Assembly (NCBI RefSeq): GCF_038452275.1
Contig: NZ_CP141643.1
Coordinates: 1,612,001-1,676,000 of the forward strand
DNA: 64,000 nucleotides
From: Corynebacterium sp. BD556
Lineage (GTDB): Bacteria > Actinomycetota > Actinomycetes > Mycobacteriales > Mycobacteriaceae
Reading direction: 5' to 3'
The notes under the pieces were generated by a model that saw nothing but the letters and a program-made list of their open reading frames with translations, was not told the origin of the DNA and searched no databases. Shown here piece by piece: positions 1 through 9,719 of the stretch (its first letter is position 1; every line of letters begins with the position of its first letter). The translations under genes and the position numbers were made by a program.

Positions 1-292
1 TGGCGTTTTCGCGTTCCAGCATGCGGATGCGTTCGGCATCGGAGAGTCCTTGAGCAGGAGTACGTTCGCTGTTGGCTGCGGCGATCGGGCTGGCGACTTT
101 TTCACCGTTGGCGTTGGTTTTGGTGCCGGTGCCGAAGGCGTCGAGCCAGGTGCGCAGGGAGTTGCGGTTGACCCCGAGATCGGAGGCGATCGCGTTGATC
201 GTGGCTCCAGGGGTCGACTCGTACAACGTCACTGCGTCACGCTTAAACTGCTCGGTGTAGGTCTTGCGTGGCATGGTGGAAAGGTACCTCAC
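1..292 (-). CDS. IS3_A orfA (helix-turn-helix protein), partial copy
   Basis: This is the first part of transposase subunit A of IS3_A copy 1, identical in reading to the full copies at 1084-1443 and 6953-7312. It begins MPRKTYTEQFKRDAVTLYE, the usual N-terminal helix-turn-helix that binds the IS ends. The gene is cut by the window start before its leucine-rich C-terminal helix (RMLERENATLREEREIL in the complete copies). Confidence 0.85.
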   Translation of the reverse strand, partial: MRYLSTMPRKTYTEQFKRDAVTLYESTPGATINAIASDLGVNRNSLRTWLDAFGTGTKTNANGEKVASPIAAANSERTPAQGLSDAERIRMLERENA

Positions 293-344
293 TTCCCCAG
301 CGAAATGCTGGTTTCAGCGTGTCCACCACCAAGGGGTCAGGTCC
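1..344 (-). mobile_element. IS3-family element (IS3_A) copy 1, cut by window start
   Basis: The orfA end of an IS3-family element runs off the left edge. Its outer end, read on plus as aaggggtcaggtcc, stops at 344 and abuts the interior of orfB of a second copy. The same outer end recurs at 1495 and 7364, which fixes the boundary. Copy 1 therefore lies inside copy 2 (an IS inserted into the same IS), offset from it by exactly 1151 bp. The rest of copy 1, and the distal end of copy 2, should lie left of the window. Confidence 0.85.
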
Positions 345-1087
345 TGAAGGACTTCCCGTTTCAACGTGGCGTTGAACGACTCCGCCAGAGAATTATCCGC
401 GCTGGTACCAATTGCTCCCATCGATTGGGTAACACCGAGACGTTCACATAGTCTTCGGTACCGATCAGAGGTGTATACACTGCCATGATCGGAGTGGAAA
501 ATCGCTCCGTCAAGCCCGCCACGGATCCCGTAAGCCATCATCAAAGCCTCTTCAACTAACTCCGTACGCATGTGGACGGCGATCGCGAAACCGGTCAACT
601 GCCGCGAGTAGCAGTCGATGACCGTCGCCAGGTACATATTCGACCCATCTGCAATCGGGAGGTAGGTGATATCGCCGACGTAGACCGTGTTTGGTTTCTC
701 CGCGGTGAAACGGCGTGCGAGCAGATCCGGAAACGTCGGAGCGCGTTTCGCAGACACCGTGGTCTTTACGCGGCGTTTCTTGGTGTAGCCGAACAATTCC
801 ATCTGGCGCATCAGCCTGGCGGTGCGCTTGTGATTGAGGCGATCATCGCTGGTCGGATCCGAGTTGATGGCCGCTGTGATGCGTTTCGCCCCGTAACAGC
901 CGTTCTCAGCTGTGAACACGGCCTTGATCCTCGCTCCCAGCGCCGCGTCAGCGACGAGGCGTCGCCGGCGGGCAGGAGCAGCAGATTTCCACTTGTAGTA
1001 GGAGGACCGGTTGATCTTCAGGACCTCACATAACCGCTTGACCTCGTAGAAGTCTCGGTGGTCATCAACGAACTGAAAGCGGTTCAC
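345..1087 (-). pseudogene. IS3_A orfB, truncated by IS insertion
   Basis: This is the catalytic integrase-type subunit of an IS3-family transposase. The DDE residues are still present: YVGDITYLP, FHSDHGSVYTS and NSLAESFNATLKREV. After KREVLQD the reading passes into the end of IS3_A copy 1 and stops at 314, so the last ~50 residues (NTKRLHSRCGYRSPNAFE region in the intact copy at 6054-6956) are lost. It starts with a GTG overlapping the orfA stop. Loss of the C-terminal end probably inactivates it. Confidence 0.85.
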
Positions 1088-1443
1088 CAGTTCGTCTCTT
1101 CCGCGAAATATTTGGCCGCCTTGCGCAGGATCTCTCGTTCTTCCCGTAGCGTGGCGTTTTCGCGTTCCAGCATGCGGATGCGTTCGGCATCGGAGAGTCC
1201 TTGAGCAGGAGTACGTTCGCTGTTGGCTGCGGCGATCGGGCTGGCGACTTTTTCACCGTTGGCGTTGGTTTTGGTGCCGGTGCCGAAGGCGTCGAGCCAG
1301 GTGCGCAGGGAGTTGCGGTTGACCCCGAGATCGGAGGCGATCGCGTTGATCGTGGCTCCAGGGGTCGACTCGTACAACGTCACTGCGTCACGCTTAAACT
1401 GCTCGGTGTAGGTCTTGCGTGGCATGGTGGAAAGGTACCTCAC
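1084..1443 (-). CDS. IS3_A orfA, IS3-family transposase subunit A
   Basis: This 119-aa protein has an N-terminal helix-turn-helix (MPRKTYTEQFKRDAVTLYE, then LGVNRNSLRTW) and a C-terminal leucine-heptad helix (RMLERENATLREEREIL), as usual for IS3-family OrfA. The stop TGA overlaps the GTG of orfB in GTGA, so orfB could be made by re-initiation or as a frameshifted OrfAB. The full copy 3 carries the same protein. The partner orfB here is truncated, so this copy is probably not autonomous. Confidence 0.9.
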   Translation of the reverse strand: MRYLSTMPRKTYTEQFKRDAVTLYESTPGATINAIASDLGVNRNSLRTWLDAFGTGTKTNANGEKVASPIAAANSERTPAQGLSDAERIRMLERENATLREEREILRKAAKYFAEETNW

Positions 1444-1495
1444 TTCCCCAGCGAAATGCTGGTTTCAGCGTGTCCACCACCAAGGGGTCAGGTCC

Positions 1496-4400
1496 CGGGC
1501 CCTGCGTGTGCCAGACCATCCCGGATCTGCCTTCTTAGATCCAATTTCTTGACAAACTTCACTTCCACGATCTGATCTGAGGTCAGTGTCAAATCAGGGA
1601 TGTATGTCCTCCCGTTAACAACGTATTTATCACCACGAGGATCATCCCGGAGGAATCGCCCTTCGAACATCTCCCGGGCGATCTTCTCCCCAACTTGTCC
1701 TTTTTGATTCGAAGTCAATGCGTCGATACGCGCCTGCAACGCCGGATTAGCGACTTGACTATATTGTTTTAACCCGAAAGGATCACACCAAAGCACAGGA
1801 TGGGCAACATAACCCTGCGCAGAAGAAAGCTGTGCTGCTACCCCCAAAGGATCCTGCGCATTGTAAATACCGGCTTTCGGATCATAAAACCGGAACCTGT
1901 TATACGCCCACCCCGATTCCTGGTCAACATACTGTCCAGCAAATAAAAGCGGCATACTGAGCGTGCCTCTCCAGCGACGTTGACCATACAACGTGTGGAC
2001 AGCACACCCAAGCACTTCACCTGTTCGCGGGTCGATGATCTCCTGCGGCGCACCCGCCAAATCTGCCATAAGGGCATAAAACTCAGCGTCAACGCGCTGC
2101 TGCGACCACTGGGCGGGATCATCTTCCACAGAAGCACTAGGACTGCTGGGGGAAAACGCAACTTGGCCAACAAGTTCCCCAGTCTCTGGATCAGTAGATA
2201 CCACCCAACCACAACCTGCATCAGGACCCATAGTGGTGTACTCACCAACTAACTGATCACCAGCATGGGCGAACACCGTCCGCGCTATCACCTCACCAGT
2301 TTCGGTGTTGATGGTCTCTTTCGCTACGCGCCTGCCCAAACCGTCGTAAATGTAGCGCCAGCCCATGCCAGGAGTGTCAGAAGAATCAAAACCTATCGGC
2401 TGCTCACCAGTGGCATAGTAAAAATTCTTTACTAAAGGCTTCTTGCTAATCCGCTTCGTAACGGTACGAACAACTCGGCCCGCCCCATCATAAATATAGG
2501 TGGTACGCCCTACACGGGTAGGCATCGTGCCCGAAAACTCGATCTTTTCCTTTGCAGCGGAAGTGCGGAGGGCTGGCTTTTGCCATGACTCTTCAGGCTG
2601 AGGCGCATCATACCGGTTCAATACACCGGCTGGGCTATACTCGTAAGATTCCTGGCCAGCACCATCCGGATAAATTCCGTGCGATACCTTCTGCGGGTTT
2701 GCAGCAGAACTTTCACGTCGGACCGCAGTTACACGCCCAACCTCGTCGACGCTATACAAGCTGCGTCCGCGGAGCTGGTCTCTCACTTCGGTGATCTTGG
2801 TATCCGCCCGCCACGTCAGCTCACGGCCAGCCACGGATTGCGCTGCACCCCCCACAGAAGCACCAGACATACTCATGCGATCCTGGATACGGCGAGCACG
2901 TTGGTCGTAGGAAAAACTACGAGTCAACGCGCCGATATCAATAGTGTCACGCAAACCTCGCTGATCACGGCTATACGACAGCCCCACCAAAGTGCGTGCA
3001 CCCTCATTGCCTGACCCCTCCCACATAACATCTGAGGTTGCGATCTGCCCATAACCATCACGAGCAAATTCGGTATAAATCCTCTCGCCCGCCGGAAGAA
3101 GGATGCTATAGCCGTAGGCTTGGCCCGCCGCATCAACGTGAGCTTCATAGCCGGTAGACTCCCCGGAGGCTAAAGTGACCGTCTCCCCGGCTATCTGGCC
3201 ATCCGCATCATAAGTGTAAGAAACCGACGAGAAGGCATTAGATACGCCTGTCACGCGCCCCGCCAGGTCATAAGCAAACTCAGATACTCCAGAGGAGTCA
3301 ACTACGCGCTCAACATTCCCCATCCAGTTACGCTCAAGGGTTGTCGTGCCAGCCGGGGACTCAACGACCGTGCGCAATCCATCCACAGAGGTCGAGGCAG
3401 TCACTGGGCGGCCGTTGTAATCAATCTCGCGGGCGATCGTCCCATCAAGGTTGTATTCGTACCGCCACGTACGATTATCAGCGTTGGTCACTGCCACAGG
3501 CTGCATCTGGGTGTTATAGGTAATCCGAGTTACCGCTCCATCCGCGTCGGTCGTTAAAGCAGGTTGATCGAACACAGTGTACTGCACCGTCGATGTCAGC
3601 CCGAGCTCATTGGTGAAACTGAGCTGGTTTCCCTCACCATCAAATGTTGCTGACTGCCTCGCCCCATCTTCAAACACAACCTCATTTGCCCACCCTTCCG
3701 GGGTGTAGCCAATCATGGTGACAGCACCATTCGGGTCCATTGCCTCAATGACACGACCACACACATCACGCACCCAACTCATGCGTCGCCCAGCAGGATC
3801 AACAGTTGCCATCAAACGGCCCGCATCATCGTGCTCCATTACGGTTGTGTATCCGCCCGGGTCGGTCACAGACGATAAAACAATCCCTGAGGCACGCACC
3901 TGCCAATCCCACTTAGTTTCGGCGCCACTAGGTTCACGCAACGCAGTAACCATCCCAAAAGCATCAACATCACACTCAGTTATCGAGCCGTCGCGTTCAA
4001 TGATGCGTGCCGGAACGCCCCACGCTCCAGGCTCTACGCGCCTACTCGTGCCATCGGGGAAACCTTCACCAACGCACACCCCATCTTCGTTATAAGTCAT
4101 CGACCACACTTCTCCGGCCGAATCGACAATTTTAGTGACTTGGTGATACGAATTATGCTCGAAATCCGTTACCCGGCCCTCCGGGGTGATTATCCGCCAC
4201 ACATCCCCGTCCGCGCTACACCGGTACACCGTCGGACGCACATCCCCCAGAACCTCATCGTGTAGCCACGCGTCGGGGACACTCCAACCATCCTCATCGC
4301 GTACACCTGCACGGCCACGCCCGGTCAACCCTGCCTGAACAAGACCGCCCTCGCGCAAAGCTGCGACCAACTCAAGCTGATCCAACCGGTCCAAAAACTC

Positions 4401-6018
4401 ATCCATCACTGAGTCCCCGACTGCCAACGGGTCCTGTTCAAAAGGCGTCGCAGTTTCAATCGCTACCACTACTATCCCGCCGGCTGGGGCATCCTCGGCA
4501 GTATCGTCAAGCCACACCGCAGTATTCGGAAAGAACCCTCCCGTGCCAACCTGGGAACTCACACGACCTGCTTCATCAAATCGGTACACATACGACACCC
4601 CATTTCGATCCGTCCACCCACACGGACGTCCCTGCTCGTCGTAGCGATAACGCAGCACACCCGCATGCGAGTTCCGCACCGTTATCAACCGACCAAACGG
4701 GTCATAGCCATAAGAGACCAACCGCACTGGATCGTCGTCCGGATGCGTCAACGGGTTCGACACCCAAACCCCCGACACCCGGTTAATCGCTCCATCCCAA
4801 CTCAGATCCAATCGGGTGCCATCAGAACGCACCATCGCCACCATGTGCCCCGTCGCGTTATCCCACACATAGTCGATCCGCTGCCCCGTACGGTGCACCA
4901 TCGAGCTTATTCCCAGCTCAATGCTTATACCGAAACGTTCAGCGACACTGCCAGACACAATCCCAGCTCCGACCATGCTACGTCCCACGCTTGCAGGCCC
5001 ATGAGCTACCCCTACACCATCGGGACGCAGATCGTCTTGCTCATACACATGAAAGTGATACGTTACCGCCTCATTGACGGCACGCACGCGGTACGCTCCG
5101 TCCCCAAATGACAACAGCCAGCCACGTCCATTACCGCGCACTTCCGAACCATCCACAGGGGCAGGGGGAAACTGGATTAGCGCCCCATCCGGGCACAGCA
5201 TCGTCACCACATCCGCCGCAACCTCCAAACGGACATCCATACGCGAGATCCACCTTGGCCCCAACGCACGACCCACCTCATGCGTAGAAAACGCGTGACG
5301 GTCTATCACCAGCGGCAACGTACCCTCAATGCGAATATCAGTGTCGCTATCTACCATTGCTCCAGTAGCAATATCAACCGGATCAAGCGCAAACAAGATC
5401 CGATCAATGCCACGAGCCGCAGCTTTACCCGCCGACTCTTTCAGCGCCACCGCCGACTGCTGCAAGGCAGCAACCTTCGAACCAAGTTTTCCAGTCTTCG
5501 CCAGTTTGCCTAAAGCCCCCAGCGCCCCACACGTCGCCAGATCAAAGAGGAACTCACCCCAACTTGCCTCCCCTGCTGCCGCCAGTAAAAACTTCAACCC
5601 CACACCAATGCCAACCAACACCGCCCCAAGTATCTGCAAACCAGGAATCAGCATCATAATGCCGCCGATAATCTGCAAGGCATCGGACACCACCGACAAA
5701 AGGTCGGCGTTGTCATGCATAAAATCTTTAATCGCCTGCCAAGTCCCACCCAAAAACCCGGGATTTTCCTCAAAGGCTTTACGTGCCTGCGCCGAGATCT
5801 CCGCAGCATGCAGCGAAACCTGCCCACCCAGCGATGCCTTAACTTCCTCAGCCGCTGCAATATCCGCTTCCCATTTCGCCTGCGCAGCCGCAAGCTGCGC
5901 CTGCGCCGCTACTAACGCGGCTGCCGCCGCAGATTTCGTTGCAGCGTCCGGCGCCAAAGCCACCGCAGTTTCAGCTTGATTAACCTGCACAACAGCAGCA
6001 TTGACCGCCGTATGATCT
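1496..6018 (-). pseudogene. RHS/YD-repeat polymorphic toxin copy 1, main body (broken at both ends by IS)
   Basis: This is residues ~113 to ~1620 of the RHS toxin, continuous with the 5' piece at 7365-7699 once IS3_A copy 3 is removed. It holds an Ala-rich helical stretch, a hydrophobic segment (ALQIIGGIMMLIPGLQILGA), a DUF6531-like start (DPVDIATGAMV), many YD repeats (e.g. RYRYDEQGRPCGWTDRNG), and the RHS core end FYDPKAGIYNAQDPLG / WCDPFGL. The toxin domain PD-(D/E)xK-like motif (YIPDLTL, IVEVKFV) is retained. IS3_A copy 2 replaces the last 40 codons, adding Thr and TGA (open frame ends 1488). The frame is also open into IS3_A copy 3 up to a GTG at 6047, giving a potential 1519-aa fusion without a clear ribosome site. 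Unlike copy 2, it has no frameshift near codon 1230. Confidence 0.9.
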
Positions 6019-6053
6019 GTTGGGTCTGAACCCCGGAAAGTGGACACGGAGTT

Positions 6054-6956
6054 TTAATCAGATGCGGTTTTGAGTATAGCTGTTTCGGAAGATTCAAAGG
6101 CGTTCGGCGAACGATAGCCGCACCTCGAGTGCAGGCGTTTGGTGTTGTAGCGACTGCACCATTGGAACACGTCCCGGCGACACACCAGCTGACTGGCGAA
6201 AACAGGTGCATCTTGAAGGACTTCCCGTTTCAACGTGGCGTTGAACGACTCCGCCAGAGAATTATCCGCGCTGGTACCAATTGCTCCCATCGATTGGGTA
6301 ACACCGAGACGTTCACATAGTCTTCGGTACCGATCAGAGGTGTATACACTGCCATGATCGGAGTGGAAAATCGCTCCGTCAAGCCCGCCACGGATCCCGT
6401 AAGCCATCATCAAAGCCTCTTCAACTAACTCCGTACGCATGTGGACGGCGATCGCGAAACCGGTCAACTGCCGCGAGTAGCAGTCGATGACCGTCGCCAG
6501 GTACATATTCGACCCATCTGCAATCGGGAGGTAGGTGATATCGCCGACGTAGACCGTGTTTGGTTTCTCCGCGGTGAAACGGCGTGCGAGCAGATCCGGA
6601 AACGTCGGAGCGCGTTTCGCAGACACCGTGGTCTTTACGCGGCGTTTCTTGGTGTAGCCGAACAATTCCATCTGGCGCATCAGCCTGGCGGTGCGCTTGT
6701 GATTGAGGCGATCATCGCTGGTCGGATCCGAGTTGATGGCCGCTGTGATGCGTTTCGCCCCGTAACAGCCGTTCTCAGCTGTGAACACGGCCTTGATCCT
6801 CGCTCCCAGCGCCGCGTCAGCGACGAGGCGTCGCCGGCGGGCAGGAGCAGCAGATTTCCACTTGTAGTAGGAGGACCGGTTGATCTTCAGGACCTCACAT
6901 AACCGCTTGACCTCGTAGAAGTCTCGGTGGTCATCAACGAACTGAAAGCGGTTCAC
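6054..6956 (-). CDS. IS3_A orfB, IS3-family transposase (rve domain)
   Basis: This 300-aa DDE integrase-type subunit is the only full-length orfB of this element in the window. An N-terminal HTH_21-like region is followed by the catalytic rve domain with YVGDITYLP (D1), FHSDHGSVYT (D2) and SLAESFNATLK (E), and the usual C-terminal signature YNTKRLHSRCGYRSPNAFE. It starts with GTG inside the orfA stop (GTGA overlap). With orfA next to it this copy looks able to transpose. Confidence 0.93.
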   Translation of the reverse strand: MNRFQFVDDHRDFYEVKRLCEVLKINRSSYYKWKSAAPARRRRLVADAALGARIKAVFTAENGCYGAKRITAAINSDPTSDDRLNHKRTARLMRQMELFGYTKKRRVKTTVSAKRAPTFPDLLARRFTAEKPNTVYVGDITYLPIADGSNMYLATVIDCYSRQLTGFAIAVHMRTELVEEALMMAYGIRGGLDGAIFHSDHGSVYTSDRYRRLCERLGVTQSMGAIGTSADNSLAESFNATLKREVLQDAPVFASQLVCRRDVFQWCSRYNTKRLHSRCGYRSPNAFESSETAILKTASD

Positions 6957-7312
6957 CAGTTCGTCTCTTCCGCGAAATATTTGGCCGCCTTGCGCAGGAT
7001 CTCTCGTTCTTCCCGTAGCGTGGCGTTTTCGCGTTCCAGCATGCGGATGCGTTCGGCATCGGAGAGTCCTTGAGCAGGAGTACGTTCGCTGTTGGCTGCG
7101 GCGATCGGGCTGGCGACTTTTTCACCGTTGGCGTTGGTTTTGGTGCCGGTGCCGAAGGCGTCGAGCCAGGTGCGCAGGGAGTTGCGGTTGACCCCGAGAT
7201 CGGAGGCGATCGCGTTGATCGTGGCTCCAGGGGTCGACTCGTACAACGTCACTGCGTCACGCTTGAACTGCTCGGTGTAGGTCTTGCGTGGCATGGTGGA
7301 AAGGTACCTCAC
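6953..7312 (-). CDS. IS3_A orfA, IS3-family transposase subunit A
   Basis: This 119-aa helix-turn-helix and leucine-heptad protein gives the same predicted protein as the copy at 1084-1443, with a silent difference near its start. It sits about 50 bp inside the IS end. It overlaps orfB by four bases (GTGA), the usual tight OrfA/OrfB arrangement of the family. Confidence 0.92.
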   Translation of the reverse strand: MRYLSTMPRKTYTEQFKRDAVTLYESTPGATINAIASDLGVNRNSLRTWLDAFGTGTKTNANGEKVASPIAAANSERTPAQGLSDAERIRMLERENATLREEREILRKAAKYFAEETNW

Positions 7313-7364
7313 TTCCCCAGCGAAATGCTGGTTTCAGCGTGTCCACCACCAAGGGGTCAGGTCC

Positions 7365-7699
7365 ACACGCGCCACAGACCGCAAAGCATCCATTTCAGTC
7401 CGCCGCGCACCCAAATCTAAACCATAGGCATGCAAAGCATCAGCCAACCCAGCATGGGCCTGGCCCGTGACCAAAAGATGCTGCGGGAAATCCCCGTGCA
7501 ACAACTCCCGGTACCGATCCCCCTCGCTGCCCACAAACCCCCCATCATTAATCGCGCGCAGCAACCCCGACGTCTCCACCGCACGATCCGCAAAACCACG
7601 CCACGTCCGTGCCGACGCCAACACCGAGAACACAGACCCACCAATATGGAAATGCGGACGAACAAACACCTCAAACGGTGGAAGTGGCACAGCAGGCAT
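7365..7699 (-). pseudogene. RHS toxin copy 1, 5' fragment (codons 1-112)
   Basis: This encodes MPAVPLPPFEVFVRPHFHIG to SVARV, matching the start of RHS copy 2 (17614 leftward) except one Gly/Asp change. The open frame runs on into IS3_A copy 3 and stops at 7334, giving a 121-aa product. The N-terminal region has the look of a WXG-like export domain: helices with FVGSEGDRYRELLHGDFPQHL. It follows the WXG100 gene at 7795 on the same strand with a ~95-bp gap, as in copy 2. Confidence 0.85.
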
Positions 7700-7794
7700 T
7701 ACGAGAACTCATTCCTTAACTTCGAGAGGGAGACCAACATTTAAAATCAAAAGGACGATGCCCGGCCGCGAAACCCGACCGGCGAAAAGAGGTG

Positions 7795-8088
7795 TTATTG
7801 GCCGGCGAGCGAGCCCGTTACCCGACCGCGAGTTTCGGCAACAGCGGCGGTGTTCTCCTCCAACGCAGAACGGATCTGTCCCAGAATCGACTTCATGTTC
7901 TGCGCCGCCGACGACCACTTACCGTGAATACCCCGATACGTTTCCTGCTCAGAACCTTCCCATCCAGCGGCAAGCTTCTGGATATCGGAGTCCATCTCAG
8001 ACAAAGTGGATTCGATGGCGTTCATCACCGAGTTCAAATCAGAACCCGCAGCTTCAGCGTCAGAACGGGTGTAAGAATAAACAGACAT
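7795..8088 (-). CDS. WXG100 family protein (ESAT-6-like), copy 1 of b subunit
   Basis: This 97-aa all-helical protein has the WXG motif at mid-length (LAAGWEGSEQETY), flanked by two amphipathic helices. It gives the same predicted protein as 17710-18003. WXG100 proteins pair as antiparallel helical hairpins and are exported by type VII (ESX) systems; corynebacteria carry an ESX-4-like system, so export by that route is inferred. It lies between another WXG100 gene and the RHS toxin start, so it is probably a targeting partner of the toxin N-terminus. Confidence 0.85.
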   Translation of the reverse strand: MSVYSYTRSDAEAAGSDLNSVMNAIESTLSEMDSDIQKLAAGWEGSEQETYRGIHGKWSSAAQNMKSILGQIRSALEENTAAVAETRGRVTGSLAGQ

Positions 8089-8116
8089 TTCAAGTTCTCC
8101 TATGAAAAGTTGAGGT

Positions 8117-8455
8117 TTAAAGAATCGGACCGGATTGGAAGTTCATACCTGCGAAACGCTGCTGCAGCGTTGCGGTTTGATCCTCCTCACCTGCCTGGTA
8201 GTCTTTGCCGGCCTGTTCCACGCGGCTAGTGAGCTGGTCAAGCGCAGAGTTGACTTGCTCCATGTTGTCGTTCCATGCCTCGGTCATTCGATTCCATGCT
8301 TCAACCGAGGTGCCTTTCCAGGAGGACTTCAGTGGTTCAATGGCATCCAGGAACTGTTGGGACTGCGCCTTCAACTGGCCATAGCTCGTTTGCAACGATG
8401 AAACATGGCTGGAGACGGCTGAATGTTCAACGGAGAGTTTGTCTGACATAGACAT
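8117..8455 (-). CDS. WXG100 family protein, copy 1 of a subunit
   Basis: This 112-aa protein has SSWKGTSVEAW in the WXG position and a C-terminal tail (AGMNFQSGPIL). ATG at 8455 (or the second ATG two codons on) follows AAAGGATAT, a fair ribosome site. The frame is open further upstream to 8575, but that extension lies in IS sequence and is not used in copy 2. It is identical in protein to 18032-18370 and first in the duplicated cassette, 28 bp before the next WXG100 gene, suggesting a co-expressed pair. Its own upstream region is replaced by IS DNA, so expression here is doubtful. Confidence 0.85.
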   Translation of the reverse strand: MSMSDKLSVEHSAVSSHVSSLQTSYGQLKAQSQQFLDAIEPLKSSWKGTSVEAWNRMTEAWNDNMEQVNSALDQLTSRVEQAGKDYQAGEEDQTATLQQRFAGMNFQSGPIL

Positions 8456-8480
8456 GGTGGTTATATCCTTTGCTTTTCGT

Positions 8481-8522
8481 GAGGGTGTCAGGAAGTTTGT
8501 GTGTGAGGCTCTGATACAGAAG
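8481..8522 (+). mobile_element. IS256-family remnant, left end
   Basis: These 42 bp (gagggtgtcaggaagtttgt to cagaag) are the terminal sequence of the complete IS256-family element at 9720-11160, here in inverted orientation relative to its right end. They directly border the IS3_B end. With 11281-11328 they form the two ends of a second, deleted IS256-type copy. Confidence 0.8.
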
Positions 8523-8573
8523 GTGAAGTGCCCCAGGTTTTGTTCCGTTTGAGTAGATGGGAAAATCTGGAAC

Positions 8574-8891
8574 ATGCCGAGGAAATTTGACCAGGATGCG
8601 AAGGACCGCGTTGTCCGTCTCGTTGAAGACCGTATCGTGGCGGAAAATCTTTCGATGCAAGACGCATGTCAGGCTGTCGCACCCAAACTGGGTGTCTCGT
8701 GGCACACAGCCCGACAGTGGACGCAGGCTGCTCGCCGCGACGGACGAGTCCCTGATCATTTGCCTGAAGACTTGGCTGCTGAAAACGCCAGGCTACGGCG
8801 CGAAGTTCAGGAGCTACGTGACACCAACGAGCTGTTGAAAGCTGCCTCGGCTTTTTTCGCATCGGAACTCGGCCCAACACGTCGGAAATGA
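8574..8891 (+). CDS. IS3_B orfA, IS3-family transposase subunit A
   Basis: This 105-aa protein has an N-terminal HTH (MPRKFDQDAKDRVVRLVED, then LGVSWHTARQW) and a leucine-rich C-terminal helix (ENARLRREVQELRDTNELLK). It overlaps orfB by four bases (ATGA). ATG at 8574 lies about 50 bp inside the IS end. The gene is intact, but its catalytic partner is interrupted. Confidence 0.9.
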   Translation: MPRKFDQDAKDRVVRLVEDRIVAENLSMQDACQAVAPKLGVSWHTARQWTQAARRDGRVPDHLPEDLAAENARLRREVQELRDTNELLKAASAFFASELGPTRRK

Positions 8892-9711
8892 TCCGGTTCG
8901 TCGACGACTATCGGGATCGTTTCACGGTCGAGTTCATCTGTGCGACGTTAAAGAATAATCGTGAAGGTGGCTTCATTACCTCGCGTGGTTACAGGCAGTC
9001 GAAAGCCCGGGGCTTAAGTGCCCGCGCACTTCGTGACGCAGCTGTCATGGAGCATGTTCGCCAGGTTCACGCAAACAATTACGGCGTTTACGGCGTGCGG
9101 AAAATGTGGCGTGCCCTTCGACGTGAAGGCATTCATATCGGCCGCGAGCAGACCGCCCGCCTGATGCGCCTGGCCGGTCTGTCCGGCAAAGGCAAAGGAG
9201 GTGCACCTCGCACGACCCGCAAGCCGAAGGGGCCGGATGTGCGACCTGATCTGGTCAATCGTGAATTCAGAGCGCCAAGCCCCAACCGACTGTGGGTGGC
9301 TGACATCACCTATGTGCGCACGCGGAAAGGCTTCGTCTACACCGCATTTGTCACTGATGTGTATTCCCGCAGGATTGTCGGGTGGGCGTTGTCAGACTCG
9401 ATGCGTACCGAGGCGTTGCCTCTGCAGGCGCTGAACCAAGCGATTGTGTGTGCGAAGAAAACCGAAGGTCTAGTTCACCATTCGGACCACGGCTCGCAAT
9501 ACGTCAGCATCATCTACAACGAGCGTCTGGGTGAGCACGGGATCGCTGCGTCTACTGGGACGGTCGGTGACTCCTACGACAATGCTCTGGCTGAAAACGT
9601 TAACGGTTCCTACAAGAATGAACTCATTCAAACTCGGAGGTGGGCGGACGTTGTCGAGGTGGAAATCGCGACGTTTGAATGGGTGAATTGGTGGAACGAA
9701 TCACGGCTCCA

Positions 9712-9719
9712 CCAGTCCC
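9712..9719. repeat. 8-bp target site duplication (left) of the IS256-family element
   Basis: ccagtccc directly precedes the element; the identical octamer follows it at 11161-11168. An 8-9 bp duplication is typical for IS256-family transposition and marks a single, recent and unrearranged insertion. Confidence 0.95.

Larger units (their letters stand above)
345..1495 (-). mobile_element. IS3_A copy 2, interrupted by copy 1
   Basis: This is 1151 bp from the orfA side of IS3_A. On the right it abuts RHS toxin copy 1 at 1495/1496, replacing the last 40 codons of that gene (compare the undisturbed sequence from 12756 leftward). On the left its orfB is interrupted at 344/345 by copy 1. The missing distal end, with the end of orfB, is not in the window. 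Confidence 0.85.
6019..7364 (-). mobile_element. IS3_A copy 3, complete IS3-family element (1346 bp)
   Basis: Comparing the undisturbed RHS copy 2 (gatct followed by acacgcg at about 17280) with copy 1 gives exact insertion borders. The ends are imperfect inverted repeats: left gggtctgaacccc then ggaaagtggacac, right (reverse complement) ggacctgacccc then ttggtggtggacac. Both orfs are intact. With these borders the insertion adds exactly 1346 bp and leaves no perfect 3-4 bp target duplication; the triplets bordering the element are tct and tcc. Confidence 0.9.
1496..8480 (-). repeat. Direct repeat copy 1 of the WXG100-RHS cassette (with IS inserted)
   Basis: Without the IS at 6019-7364 this segment is 5639 bp and matches 12756-18395 (5640 bp) almost base for base. 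By eye I find one indel (the extra C in copy 2) and about eight substitutions, five of them amino-acid changes: Arg/Trp, Ala/Asp, Gln/Arg and Pro/Ser near the 3' end of the toxin gene, and Gly/Asp near its start. Both copies face the same way. The right limit is the shared tttgcttttcgt at 8480 and 18395, after which copy 1 runs into an IS256-type end and copy 2 into the native upstream region. Confidence 0.9.

Noticed and set aside
5329..5979. 216-codon Ser/Ala/Pro-rich plus-strand frame (repeated at 16590-17240)
   Set aside because: It is opposite to the Ala-rich and hydrophobic part of the RHS gene; its composition is explained by that gene.
8117..8575. 152-codon version of the WXG100 protein starting at 8575
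   Set aside because: The extra 40 codons are IS end sequence; copy 2 shows the true ATG at the position equivalent to 8455.
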